Assembly (NCBI RefSeq): GCF_000226215.1
Contig: NZ_AGFF01000008.1
Location: 1-64,000, forward strand
DNA: 64,000 nucleotides
Reading direction: 5' to 3'
Source: Dietzia alimentaria 72
Lineage (GTDB): Bacteria; Actinomycetota; Actinomycetes; Mycobacteriales; Mycobacteriaceae
Under the pieces are notes generated by a model. That model was not told the DNA's origin, did not search any database, and was given only the letters and a program-made list of their open reading frames with translations. Both the position numbers and the translations under genes were made by a program. Of the stretch, positions 7,927-16,837 are shown piece by piece; within the stretch, counting starts at the first letter, position 1; every line of letters begins with the position of its first letter.

Positions 7927-9462
7927 CTACTGCAGTGCCGAGGTCAGTCGCATTACCGATTCCATGTAGCGCCTCAGTGGCGACCGCTTCTTCCACGAAA
8001 CTTCATCGAGCACGCTGCTGCTAGCCGCGTACTTCGCGATGACCTCACCGATCTGGTCGACCAGGTCGCCCCCGTATGCCAGCAGGCTAATCTCGTAGTT
8101 GAGGCCGAAAGACCGCAGGTCCATGTTCGAGGAGCCCATCACGGCGCACGTGTCGTCGATGAGGAAACACTTGGTGTGGAGCACCTCGGGAGCCGGGTAG
8201 CGGTAGATCGTCACGCCGGCGTCGAGAAGTGCCTGGTAGTAGGAGGACTGGGCGCGGTCGACCATGTACTGATCGGCGACTTCACTCACGTACAACTCGA
8301 CCCGTACGCCCCGGTAGGCGGCCGTGAGGATCGCGGTGAGAATCGACTCGTCGGGAACGAAATAGGGGCTCACGATGGAGAGTCGGCGCTTGGCTGTGTA
8401 GATCAACGAGGTGAATGCTTTCAGGTTCGGCTCTGTGCGGAAACCGGGCCCTGACGGGATCAACTGAAGCGCGTTAATTCGCCCACCGACAGTGGGAACA
8501 GGGGCGTGCACGGTCGAAAGCACTCCGTGCTCGTGCGGATCGCCGTCTACATCACGGTACGCGTGGATGTCGATAAGTTCGCCACATTCGGAGTACCAGT
8601 CGACCGCGAACACCGCTTCGATGGAACTGACGATCTCGCCCGTCAGTTCGACGGTGATATCGTTCCAACGCCGCCCGATCTGCTCGTTCTTCTGTGAGCC
8701 GTAGGTAGCGGCAATGAGGTTCTGAGACCCCATGATCGCCGTTCCGCCGTCGACCACCAGAAGCTTGCGGTGGTTCCGGAGATCGATCCTCCGCGCCTTT
8801 CCTCGGAATGGTTGGAACGGCATCATCAGGTGCCACTCAATTCCTGCTGCCGTCATTCCTTTGAGGAACCGGCGGAATCCCGCGTATTTACGTGAGCCCA
8901 GGTGATCTAGCAGGACCCGGACTTTGACGCCGCGACGGACCGCCGCTTCGAGTGCGAGGAAGAAATCCTCGGTCACGGAGTCGCGCGCCATGATGTAGAT
9001 CTCGACGTGGATCGAGGTAGTCGCCTGCTCCGCGAGGCGTGTCATGCGCTTAATGCTGGTCTCGTAGTCCATCTGCACGCCATGGTTGTTGCCGGTGACC
9101 ATGGGCAGCGAGGTCAGGGCCCGCGACAGTTCGACGATGCCCGCGAGGTCGGCGGGGAGGGTTACCGACTCCGGAACCAACGGCACGTTAGCGGTGCCCT
9201 TGGTGAGCAAGAGATTGGCCTCGGCCTGGATGCGAGCGCGTCGACGGTGCACGTAAGGGCTGCCCAGGATCAAGAACAGCACCACGCCGACGACCGGTAG
9301 GAACAGGATGAGTAGCAACCAGCCGAGTGAGGAAGAGGGCTTGCGGTTCTCCGGAACCACCCCCAATGCAACTATCTTCACGAGATATTCGATGACGATG
9401 AACGCGATAGCTAGTGAGGCCATTCTGTGTGCCCTACCCTGTCCGCTGGTGCCGCTGGACAT
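7927..9462 (-). CDS. cls: Cardiolipin synthase, PLD family
   Basis: A 511-residue membrane enzyme that makes cardiolipin by phosphatidyl transfer. Two N-terminal membrane segments (about 14-34 and 47-68) precede two phospholipase D domains. Both HKD motifs are complete: HRKLLVVDGG (H231, K233, D238) and HTKCFLIDDT (H429, K431, D436), each followed by a GSxN box. The ATG at 9462 has a poor ribosome site. Met14 at 9423 has AGGG upstream and is an alternative start that keeps the first membrane helix. Many mycolate-containing bacteria use a different eukaryote-type synthase, so this PLD-type gene may be an additional enzyme. Confidence 0.92.
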   Translation of the reverse strand: MSSGTSGQGRAHRMASLAIAFIVIEYLVKIVALGVVPENRKPSSSLGWLLLILFLPVVGVVLFLILGSPYVHRRRARIQAEANLLLTKGTANVPLVPESVTLPADLAGIVELSRALTSLPMVTGNNHGVQMDYETSIKRMTRLAEQATTSIHVEIYIMARDSVTEDFFLALEAAVRRGVKVRVLLDHLGSRKYAGFRRFLKGMTAAGIEWHLMMPFQPFRGKARRIDLRNHRKLLVVDGGTAIMGSQNLIAATYGSQKNEQIGRRWNDITVELTGEIVSSIEAVFAVDWYSECGELIDIHAYRDVDGDPHEHGVLSTVHAPVPTVGGRINALQLIPSGPGFRTEPNLKAFTSLIYTAKRRLSIVSPYFVPDESILTAILTAAYRGVRVELYVSEVADQYMVDRAQSSYYQALLDAGVTIYRYPAPEVLHTKCFLIDDTCAVMGSSNMDLRSFGLNYEISLLAYGGDLVDQIGEVIAKYAASSSVLDEVSWKKRSPLRRYMESVMRLTSALQ

Positions 9463-9520
9463 TACAAATGGAAGTTACGTGTCATATGTCCGAGAAGCCG
9501 TTCGGGGGTAATTCCGGCTG

Positions 9521-9946
9521 TTAAGCCAGACTTTTCGGGGCGAGCTCCGCGGCGAACGTCGCCGGGCCTTCCCGGTCGATCTCAAGACGATACCGGGCTT
9601 CACAGTCGACGAACTCGGCTCGCATATGGCGCCGCTCTACACGGTGCTCGGTCTCTAGGTGAGCTGTTGCTCGCGGTGCTCATCCGTACCGAGATTGACA
9701 GGGATGCACTTCCGCCGCTCTCCAGCCCGCTCAAGCCGGGGCAGAAGTACTTCGGGCACTACGGCGATCTTCGGAGTTCTCGCTCTTCTGCAGAGCACGA
9801 TGCTGTTCGCCGGACTCATCGGCTTCGTCGGATTCCGCCCCGCCCACCCGTGCCTGTTGATCCTCGTCGGGTGGGTGATGTGGCTGGTCTTCCCGCTCAT
9901 CACCTATACGCTCGCGTTTGCGTTCGGCGAGGCGAGGATATACTAG
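9521..9946 (+). pseudogene. Remnant of a YhgE/Pip-type membrane protein gene
   Basis: Three consecutive frames together read like the C-terminal membrane domain of YhgE/Pip proteins. First GSHMAPLYTVLGL runs to a stop at 9656. Next, in another frame, comes ELLLAVLIRTEIDRDALPPL and then KPGQKYFGHYG. In a third frame come FGVLALLQSTMLFAGLIGF, FRPAHPCLLILVGWV and TYTLAFAFGEA before a stop at 9944. The later part of the family domain (the GGTFP region) is missing. At least two frameshifts and truncations at both ends make it a dead gene. Homology is from my reading of the family pattern. The rest of the gap from 9463 shows nothing else. Confidence 0.6.
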
Positions 9947-9960
9947 CGCGACCGAACTGA

Positions 9961-9994
9961 AGCAGGGCCCGGACCAGAAGGTCCGGGCCCTGCT
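9961..9994 (-). terminator. Long perfect hairpin after tRNA-His
   Basis: Two 15-base arms (AGCAGGGCCCGGACC and its complement) pair without mismatch around a four-base AGAA loop, seven bases beyond the tRNA-His 3' end. There is no T-run, as is common for actinobacterial hairpin terminators. It could serve both strands. Confidence 0.7.
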
Positions 9995-10000
9995 AGTCGG

Positions 10001-10074
10001 GGTGGCTGACGGGGCTCGAACCCGCGACATCCAGAATCACAATCTGGTGCTCTACCAGCTGAACTACAGCCACC
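10001..10074 (-). tRNA. tRNA-His(GTG)
   Basis: A cloverleaf with acceptor GTGGCTG/CAGCCAC, anticodon loop TTGTGAT (GTG) and T-loop TTCGAGC. The extra 5' G at -1 (base 10074) faces a C discriminator (10001), the identity signature of tRNA-His. CCA is not encoded. Confidence 0.95.
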
Positions 10075-10146
10075 ACCGCTGCCCTCGCGGACAGCGCTCA
10101 CGACTTTACCCCGTGGGTGGTCCGGTCAGGAAATCGGCTGGTGGGG

Positions 10147-10806
10147 CTACTGTTCCATCGGGGGCAGTGCGGCCACGGCCTGCTTGATTTCGTCGCTGGT
10201 GGGGCCGGGCTGGGCCACGAAGGCGGTACCGCGGTAGTACTGCAGCTCGCGGATCGACTCCTTGATGTCGGCCAGCGCGCGGTGGGACATGCCTTTGTCA
10301 GGTTGTCCGAAGTAGATCCGTGGGTACCAGCGCTTGCACAGTTCCTTGATGGAACTGACGTCGATCATCCGGTAATGCAGGTAACCGTTGAGTTCGGGCA
10401 TGTCGCGGGCGATGAAGCCGCGGTCGGTGCCGATCGAATTACCTGCCAGCGGTGCGGATCCGGAGACGGGCACCCATTCGCGGATGTAGTCCAGTACCGC
10501 TTTCTCCGCCTCGGCGAGTGTCACGGTGGATCGGCGGATCTCCTCGGTGAGCCCGGAGGAGGCGTGCATTTCGCGGACCACGGGCAGCATCGCATCGAGC
10601 TTGGTGTCGGGGGCGTGGATGACGATGTCGACGCCCTCGCCGAGGACGTTGAGTTCCGAGTCCGTGACCAGCGCGGCGATCTCCACTAGGGCGTCCGATG
10701 AGGTCTCGAGGCCGGTCATCTCGCAGTCGATCCAGACGATCCGATCGTTCTTGGACTCCTGGTGGGGCGTCGGCGCGGGCGTCGGAACGGTGGTCGGTTC
10801 TGGCAT
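10147..10806 (-). CDS. orn: Oligoribonuclease
   Basis: A 3'-5' exonuclease that degrades RNA of two to five nucleotides, including pGpG. It is a DEDDh-family protein of about 219 residues. Exo I is WIDCEMTGL with D27 and E29, and the late exo III is SHRALADI with the catalytic His and Asp. The internal [10 protein letters not shown] carries a further Asp. The Pro/Thr-rich first 20 residues are variable; Met at 10809 is an alternative start. The gene is followed on the same strand side by cmrA, the same pairing as in mycobacteria and corynebacteria. Confidence 0.95.
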   Translation of the reverse strand: MPEPTTVPTPAPTPHQESKNDRIVWIDCEMTGLETSSDALVEIAALVTDSELNVLGEGVDIVIHAPDTKLDAMLPVVREMHASSGLTEEIRRSTVTLAEAEKAVLDYIREWVPVSGSAPLAGNSIGTDRGFIARDMPELNGYLHYRMIDVSSIKELCKRWYPRIYFGQPDKGMSHRALADIKESIRELQYYRGTAFVAQPGPTSDEIKQAVAALPPMEQ

Positions 10807-10842
10807 CATTCGACTATATCGCCGCGGACACATCGCGACCGC

Positions 10843-11673
10843 TCAGGATGGTCCGGGCCCGCTCTGCTGGCCCTCGCCGAGCTTGGCGTAGAAGCGACCC
10901 ACGATGGGCGCCATCGCGGCGCGTGGGGTGTAATTTCCGGCCACGGACATGGCCTGTCCGATCGGGCCGGGCACGATACGCATCTTATTGCGGGCCAGGG
11001 CATCCAGCGAGACGCGGGCGGTGTATTCGGTGTCCACCCAGAAGCGGTCGGGGACGATGCGGTCGACGAAGGATTTGTCCTCCTCCGCGATCTCCTCTGT
11101 GCGCACCGGCCCGGGCGCGAGCAGCGTCACATTGATGCCGGAGCCCTTGAGCTCGCCGCGAAGCGACTCGGAGAACGTGTTGAGGAACGCCTTGGACGCG
11201 GCGTAGGTGGCGTTGTTGGGGATGGGCATGTTGCCGGCCGCCGAACCCACGTTCAGGATCGCGCCGGTGTTGCGCGACACCATGCCGGGCAGCACCGCGA
11301 GCACTAGATCGTGGCACGCCACAGCGTTGACCTGAACCTGATGTTTCTCGTACTGCGGGTCGAGTGAGGCGATCGGCCCGAAGGTGGCGATGCCCGCGTT
11401 GTTGCAGAGGATCGAGATCTCGCGGCCTGCCAACTCGTCGAGCAACGTCTGCCGCGCTTCGGGGTCGGCGAGATCGCAGGCCCGCACCTCCACCTCGACA
11501 GCGAACTCGGTTTCCAGTCGCGCCTTCAGATCCGCCAGCACGTCGGCCCGGCGCGCAACGATGATCAGCGAGTGCCCGCGGCGGGCCAACTCGGTGGCCA
11601 GGGCCATGCCGATGCCGGAGGACGCACCGGTGACGACTGCGCGGTTCGACGCGGTGGGCAGGGGAAGCGACAT
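10843..11673 (-). CDS. cmrA: Ketomycolate reductase, short-chain dehydrogenase
   Basis: A 276-residue short-chain dehydrogenase: NAD(P) loop TGASSGIG (15-22), NNAG (91-94), catalytic Ser144, Tyr157 and Lys161 (YAASK). CmrA (Rv2509 in M. tuberculosis) reduces the beta-keto group of newly condensed mycolic acid. The assignment rests on the close neighbourhood with orn, the length and the overall SDR pattern. If correct, it shows that the host makes mycolates. A generic SDR cannot be fully excluded from sequence alone. Start at 11673 is preferred, with GAGGACGC upstream. Confidence 0.75.
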   Translation of the reverse strand: MSLPLPTASNRAVVTGASSGIGMALATELARRGHSLIIVARRADVLADLKARLETEFAVEVEVRACDLADPEARQTLLDELAGREISILCNNAGIATFGPIASLDPQYEKHQVQVNAVACHDLVLAVLPGMVSRNTGAILNVGSAAGNMPIPNNATYAASKAFLNTFSESLRGELKGSGINVTLLAPGPVRTEEIAEEDKSFVDRIVPDRFWVDTEYTARVSLDALARNKMRIVPGPIGQAMSVAGNYTPRAAMAPIVGRFYAKLGEGQQSGPGPS

Positions 11674-11756
11674 GGTGCGTCCTCGGTTCTCAGGGATTTG
11701 CTGGCCGATGGTGAGCGTACCGCCACAGCACCCGGTGGACGGATAGCGTGGTCCGC

Positions 11757-13167
11757 GTGAACTCCCCGCACAGTGCCGGAACGTCGTCCTCGGCCGGGTC
11801 GTCGTCGTCCCGCTCCGGTGCATCTCCCGGTGCCTCGCGCGGCCAGGTCACGGCCTGGGCGATGTGGGACTGGGGTTCGGCGGCGTTCAACGCGGTGATC
11901 GTGACGTTCGTCTTCTCGGTCTACCTCACCGATTCGGTGGGCAAGGAGCTCGACGGGCCGCTGTCCGCCGCGACGTGGTTGTCGATAGCGATCGCGGTGG
12001 CGGGCCTGGTGATCGCGCTGACCGCGCCGGTCATGGGACAACGCGCTGACCGCGGGGGACGTAGGCGTCGCTCTCTGGCGCTGTGGACTTACCTGACCAT
12101 CGCCCTGACGGCACTGATGTTCTTCGTCGTCTCGGACGCCCCTAACCCGTGGTTCTGGGTGGGACTGTTCCTGCTCGCGCTGGGGTCGATCACATTCGAA
12201 TTCGCCGAGGTCTCTTACTTCGCGATGCTGCGGCAGGTGTCCACGCCGGCGACCGTCGGGCGCGTGTCCGGCTTCGGCTGGGCCATGGGTTACTTCGGCG
12301 GGATCTTCCTGTTGCTCGCGGCGTTTGTCGGCTTCATCTCCGGCGACGGTCCCAACCGCGGCATGTTGAGCATCTCCGTCGACGGCGGACTCAACGTGCG
12401 TCTGGTGTGTCTGATCGCCGCCGTCTGGTTCGCGGTATTCGCGCTGCCGGTGTTGCTGAAGGTGCCGGAGAATCGCCCGAAAAAAGACAGAGACCACGAC
12501 GACGACAAGGCCAGCTTCGTCGAGTCGTACCGCATCCTCTGGGCTGACCTGAAGGGCCTGTGGCGAAGCGATTCTCGAACGGTGAAGTTCTTGGTCGCCA
12601 GCGCGATCTTCCGAGACGGGCTCGCAGGGGTGTTCACCTTCGGGGCGATCCTGGCGGTGACGGTGTACGGGCTCGCGCCGGGTGACGTGCTGATCTTCGG
12701 CGTAGCCGCGAACGTCGTGGCGGCGCTCCGCTCTTGTGGCCGGATTCGCCGACGATCGCGTGGGCCCCAAGGCGGTGATCGTCGGCTCTCTGGGCGCGAT
12801 GCTGGTGACCATGACCGTGCTGCTGTTCGTCGACGGGGTGTCCATGTTCTGGATCTTCGGACTTCTCATGTGCCTCTTCGTGGGGCCCGCGCAGTCGGCG
12901 TCACGCTCCTTCCTAGCGCGACTGGTCCCACCAGAGGGCGACGGTCAGATGTTTGGCCTCTACGCCACTACCGGTCGAGCGGTCTCGTTCCTCGCACCCG
13001 CGATGTTCGGGCTCTTCACGTGGCTGTTCGCCGCCGACCGCGCAGGCATCGCCGGGATCGCGCTGGTGCTGCTGGCGGGTCTGCTCTTGTTGCTGCCGGT
13101 CCGCACTCCGACCAGCGACGAGACCCACCGCCACTGGGCGGGCGATCCCTCGGCCCCTAAGGTCTGA
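11757..13167 (+). pseudogene. UMF1-type MFS transporter, frameshifted
   Basis: The reading resembles the UMF1/Atg22-like branch of the major facilitator superfamily. It opens with AWAMWDWGSAAFNAVIVTF; about twelve membrane segments are spread over two frames. The first frame is intact to about 12728; the rest (VAGFADDRVGPKAVIVGSLG to the stop at 13167) is one base out of register. Removing one C from the CTCCGCT at 12726-12732 restores one 469-residue protein. This is either a sequencing error or a recent inactivation. The substrate is unknown. Start is GTG at 11757 or 11748, with no clear ribosome site. Confidence 0.75.
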
Positions 13168-13194
13168 CCGCCGTTGAACCGAGCGACGGACGCG

Positions 13195-13911
13195 TCAGGG
13201 GAGGCGGTCAAGAAGTTCCAGTACACCCGCCGCGTCGTCAACGATGTCGGTGAATCCCGCGGCCCGGAGTTCGTCGTCTCCGATCCCGCCGGTGCGCACA
13301 GCCACCGAGCGGACCCCCAGTTTGGTTGCCGCGATCGCGTCCCACGTCGCATCGCCCACCATCACCGCATCTGCGGCGTCGACGCCCGCCCGGTCGAGAG
13401 CGATGCCAACGATCGACGGATCCGGCTTGGCCCGGTCGACGTCGTCGCCGGTGGTCACAGCGTCCACGTACTCGTCCACGTCGAGCAGGGCGCGGGCCTG
13501 GTCGAACTCCGAGGGCGCAGCCGACGTGGTCAGAACCGTGGTCCATCCCTGCTCGGATGCCCGACGCACGAGATCGCGGGCCCCGGGCAACACCCGCAAA
13601 GAGCTGGCCTGCTCGGCGTAGTACTCGCCGTGCAGATCCTTGGCCCGGCCCGCGATGCTCCCGCGCTCGTCGTCGTCGACCCCGGCGATCTCCAATAGTT
13701 CAGCGACGAGCGTGGACCCGTCCATGCCTATCCTGCGGTGCACTTCCACGAACGGCACCGGCGCACCCGCCTCAGCCAGGGCGCGATGCCACGTCCACAC
13801 GTGCGCGTAGGTGGAATCGACCAGGGTGCCGTCCACGTCGAGGAGAAGTGCGCGGCGGTGGTCAGCCTGGGGCCCTGCGTGCGGTGACCCCGCGTCCTGT
13901 GTGGCGGTCAT
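13195..13911 (-). CDS. HAD-family hydrolase, phosphoglycolate phosphatase-like
   Basis: A 238-residue HAD phosphatase with nucleophile motif DVDGT (D25, D27), a helical cap (about 40-105), motif II TTSAA, the motif III Lys in AKPDPS, and motif IV VMVGDATWD. The cap and size match phosphoglycolate phosphatase and beta-phosphoglucomutase relatives, but the substrate cannot be read from sequence. It converges on the MFS gene with a 27-base gap. A Cys-free Asp-rich core and normal length suggest it is functional. Confidence 0.85.
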   Translation of the reverse strand: MTATQDAGSPHAGPQADHRRALLLDVDGTLVDSTYAHVWTWHRALAEAGAPVPFVEVHRRIGMDGSTLVAELLEIAGVDDDERGSIAGRAKDLHGEYYAEQASSLRVLPGARDLVRRASEQGWTTVLTTSAAPSEFDQARALLDVDEYVDAVTTGDDVDRAKPDPSIVGIALDRAGVDAADAVMVGDATWDAIAATKLGVRSVAVRTGGIGDDELRAAGFTDIVDDAAGVLELLDRLP

Positions 13912-14001
13912 GCCCCGACCATGCCGGGTGAGCCCCTTGGCGGCAACCGTTGCCCGCAGCTACCGGTGGAATTGCCGGCCGGCTGGGCGCACGGTGGAGC
14001 T

Positions 14002-14994
14002 ATGACACGTTTCGGCTACACCCTCATGACCGAACAGTCCGGTCCCAAGGAACTCGTGCGCTACGCGGCGGCTGCCGAACACGCGGGGTTCGACTTCGAG
14101 GTGGCTTCCGACCACTACTTTCCTTGGCTTTCCGCGCAGGGGCACGCGCCGTACGTGTGGAGCGTGCTGGGAGCGGTCGCCCACGTGACTGAGCGGGTGG
14201 ACCTATGCACGTACGTGACCTGTCCGATCCTGCGCTACCACCCGGCGGTGGTGGCGCAGAAGGCCGCGACTGTTCAGATCATGTCCGACGGCCGGTTCAT
14301 GCTGGGCATCGGTGCGGGGGAGAACCTCAACGAGCACGTAGTGGGGCAGCGTTGGCCCTCGGTGGATGAACGCCACGAGATGACCGTCGAGGCGCTGGAG
14401 ATCATCCGTGAGCTGTTCGACGGCGGGCTCGTCACCTATTCTGGCGAGCACTTCCGGGTGGACTCGGCCCGACTATGGGATCTGCCCGAGACGCGCGTGC
14501 CGATCGGGGTGGCCGCGGGTGGGGCGAAGGCGGTCGCCCAGTTCGGACCGTTGGCCGACCACCTGATCGCCACCGAGCCCGAGCCCGCCCACATCGAGGG
14601 GTGGAACGCATTGGAAGGGCAACGACGAATCGGTGACGGAGCACGGGCGATAGCGCAGATCCCCATCAGCTGGGACCCCGAGTCCGAGAAGGCCGCGATG
14701 GAGCGAGCACACGACCAGTTCCGGTGGTTTGCCGGAGGCTGGGCGACGAACGCCGACCTGCCCACGACCGCCGGGTTCGCCGCGGCGACGAAGTTTGTCC
14801 GGCCCGAGGACGTGGCCGAGCAGTTGGCCTGCGGGCCGGACCTCGACGCGATCGTGGAGAAGGTGCGGCCCTACTGGGAGGCCGGCTACACCGACATCGC
14901 GCTTATCCAGATCGGGGATTCCACGCTCGACCAGTTCCTGGCCGAGGCTGCGGAACCGCTGCTGGCACGCCTACGAGAGGCCTCCCCGCGCTGA
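14002..14994 (+). CDS. F420-type luciferase-like oxidoreductase (TIGR03557-like)
   Basis: A 330-residue bacterial-luciferase-fold protein. The opening FGYTLMTEQSGPKELVRYA, EVASDHYFPWL and the GRFMLGIGAGENLNEHVVG segment are characteristic of the F420-dependent glucose-6-phosphate dehydrogenase-like subgroup. It probably transfers hydride between F420 and an unknown substrate. ATG at 14002 has GGTGGAGC upstream. It stands alone between a HAD gene and the thiamine-transport operon. True Fgd identity is not claimed; these paralogues are numerous in mycolate bacteria. Confidence 0.85.
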   Translation: MTRFGYTLMTEQSGPKELVRYAAAAEHAGFDFEVASDHYFPWLSAQGHAPYVWSVLGAVAHVTERVDLCTYVTCPILRYHPAVVAQKAATVQIMSDGRFMLGIGAGENLNEHVVGQRWPSVDERHEMTVEALEIIRELFDGGLVTYSGEHFRVDSARLWDLPETRVPIGVAAGGAKAVAQFGPLADHLIATEPEPAHIEGWNALEGQRRIGDGARAIAQIPISWDPESEKAAMERAHDQFRWFAGGWATNADLPTTAGFAAATKFVRPEDVAEQLACGPDLDAIVEKVRPYWEAGYTDIALIQIGDSTLDQFLAEAAEPLLARLREASPR

Positions 14995-15006
14995 GGGACC
15001 GTCGTT

Positions 15007-16065
15007 TTAGCTACCGGACTCGGGAAGGTAGTCGTTGGCCATTGCGGTGCTGCCGTCAACCTCGGTTTCCAGCAACCCGTTGTCATACATCCACGCCGCA
15101 TACGTCGCCCAGTCAGCGGCTGACTGCTCCGGCAAACCGCCCTCGGGGAGCAACCGGAGGGTGGCGTCGATCATCTTCTCCAGGATGTCCGGATCGTAAG
15201 AGCCCTGCGTCTGCGGGGTAAGTGACTCGATGGCGGCTCCGCGATCGTCCAGGGCTGTCTGCTGACCGGCCGCGGTGCCCGCGAGGAAGCCGCGGACGCG
15301 CTCGGCGTAGTCGGCATCGCTGGTCAGGCGACCGGGATTGGCGATAATCACGAGCTCCGCGTAGTCAGGAACTCCGAGTTCGGTAACCGGCATGATCTCG
15401 ACGGCGCCCTGGGCGGCGAGTTCGACGCCTTCGATATTGCGAAACGCCCCGAATATCGCATCCACCTGGTCGGTCAGAAGTGCCTGGTTCAGACTCTGTT
15501 GCACGTTGGGAGTCGAGATCGAGTCCGGATCGATGCCCACCTCGCGAGCGATGTAGTCGAGAGTTGGTTTTTGGGAGGCCAGGCCTGAAAGCCCCACGGT
15601 CTTGCCCTCCAGATCGGCGGCGGTGGCGATACCGGCATCTCCCTTGGCGACCAGTGAGGTCAGTGAGGTGGGGATCAGAGCGGCGACCGAGACCACGTCG
15701 AGCCCCTGCCCCACGGCGATGAGGGTGTCGGGCTCGTAGGAGATTGCGAGGTCGACTCGCCCCAGGGAGACTTCTCGGGCGGCGTCGGCCGTATTGGATG
15801 GCGTCGTGAACGTCACGTCAACCCCGGCGTCGCTGTAGGCGCCGGTGTGCTGCGCGGTGTACAGCGCCACGTGGTCAGGGTTCGGGCTCCAGTCGAGGAG
15901 GACGCTGACCGGTGCGGCGTTGGCGTCTCCGCCGGGCCCTGCGACGTCCGACGATGACTGACATCCGGTCAGCGCCGCCGCGGCAGCTGCGGCGATCGCG
16001 AGCGTGCGGACGCCGGGTAGTGCGGGGCGTCGAGCGCGCAGGCTCGTGCGTCCTGATTTCGTCAT
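15007..16065 (-). CDS. thiY: Thiamine-precursor ABC transporter, substrate-binding lipoprotein
   Basis: A 352-residue NMT1/ThiY-like solute-binding protein. It has an Ala-rich signal peptide, lipobox LTGC with Cys35, and then VLLDWSPNPDHVALYTA, a segment that resembles the start of HMP/N-formyl-aminomethylpyrimidine binding proteins. Two lobes follow. It is the third gene of an ATPase-permease-binding protein operon and overlaps the permease stop by ATGA. The TPP riboswitch in front of the operon supports thiamine precursor uptake over sulfonate or other NMT1 ligands. The exact ligand is inferred. Confidence 0.82.
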   Translation of the reverse strand: MTKSGRTSLRARRPALPGVRTLAIAAAAAAALTGCQSSSDVAGPGGDANAAPVSVLLDWSPNPDHVALYTAQHTGAYSDAGVDVTFTTPSNTADAAREVSLGRVDLAISYEPDTLIAVGQGLDVVSVAALIPTSLTSLVAKGDAGIATAADLEGKTVGLSGLASQKPTLDYIAREVGIDPDSISTPNVQQSLNQALLTDQVDAIFGAFRNIEGVELAAQGAVEIMPVTELGVPDYAELVIIANPGRLTSDADYAERVRGFLAGTAAGQQTALDDRGAAIESLTPQTQGSYDPDILEKMIDATLRLLPEGGLPEQSAADWATYAAWMYDNGLLETEVDGSTAMANDYLPESGS

Positions 16066-16835
16066 GATGGGTTCCTTCCCCCCGTGGGCCTGTCCCAGGG
16101 GCAGATCAGTCGTTCGAGAATGGTCACGCTCGCCAGCAGGAGGCTGGACATGAGTGTCAGCAGGACTACCTGGGCAAAGACGAAATCCGTTTGAAGTCGG
16201 GGGATCGCCTGGAGCATGAGGTAGCCCAGACCGTTGGTCGAGCCGGTGTACTCGGCAAAGACCGCGGCCACCGGTGCGAAGGTGACCGCTACGCGCAGTC
16301 CGGCGAAGCCGCGTGGCGCGGCGAAGGGTAGCCGCACCCGCCAGAAGAGTGACCCTCTGGTGGCATGAAGGCTCCGTAGCGTATCGATCAGTCGCGCGTC
16401 GACAGCGCGGACGCCGGCGAGGAGATTGAGAGCCACCGGGAAGAAGCACAGCAGAGCAACCACGATGACCTTGGGTGCGATGCCGTAGCCGAGGGAGATC
16501 GTCAGGAGAGGTCCGATCACGAGGACCGGGATGGCCTGGGAGGCGACCAGCAACGGGGTCATGGCCTGACCCACGGTGGGCACGTACCCGCTCACCACCA
16601 CCACGGCCACCGCCACGAGTACTCCGAGAATCACCCCGACGACGGTTTCGGTGGCGGTCAGCAACGTGGCCGAGCCGAGCCTGTCGGGCCAGGTGGTCAC
16701 AAGTGAATTGAGCACGGCGCGAGGAGCGGGGATGACGTAGCCGGGGACGAGTTCGAGCGCGGTCACCCCTGTCCAGATGGCGAGGAGCAGCAGAAGGGTG
16801 ACGCAAGCGGGAGCGGCGGAGCGGAGAAAACGCAC
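16062..16835 (-). CDS. thiX: Thiamine-precursor ABC transporter, permease
   Basis: A 257-residue ABC permease of the BPD_transp_1 family with about six membrane helices. The EAA-like cytoplasmic loop is at LHATRGSLFWRVRLPFAAP, followed by GLRVAVTFAPVAAVFAEYTG. It starts with GTG two bases after the ATPase stop and overlaps the binding-protein start. Same operon and same TPP riboswitch, so uptake of HMP or a related thiamine precursor is most likely. Confidence 0.82.
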   Translation of the reverse strand: MRFLRSAAPACVTLLLLLAIWTGVTALELVPGYVIPAPRAVLNSLVTTWPDRLGSATLLTATETVVGVILGVLVAVAVVVVSGYVPTVGQAMTPLLVASQAIPVLVIGPLLTISLGYGIAPKVIVVALLCFFPVALNLLAGVRAVDARLIDTLRSLHATRGSLFWRVRLPFAAPRGFAGLRVAVTFAPVAAVFAEYTGSTNGLGYLMLQAIPRLQTDFVFAQVVLLTLMSSLLLASVTILERLICPWDRPTGGRNPS

Positions 16836-16837
16836 GA

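Noticed and set aside
9659-9946. Independent 95-residue membrane protein
   Set aside because: The frame matches only the last part of a YhgE/Pip-like domain, with the preceding parts in other frames, so a decayed gene explains it better.
11565-12869. 434-codon minus-strand frame over the MFS transporter
   Set aside because: Its translation is highly charged and repetitive (Arg/His/Glu), while the plus strand encodes clear membrane helices.
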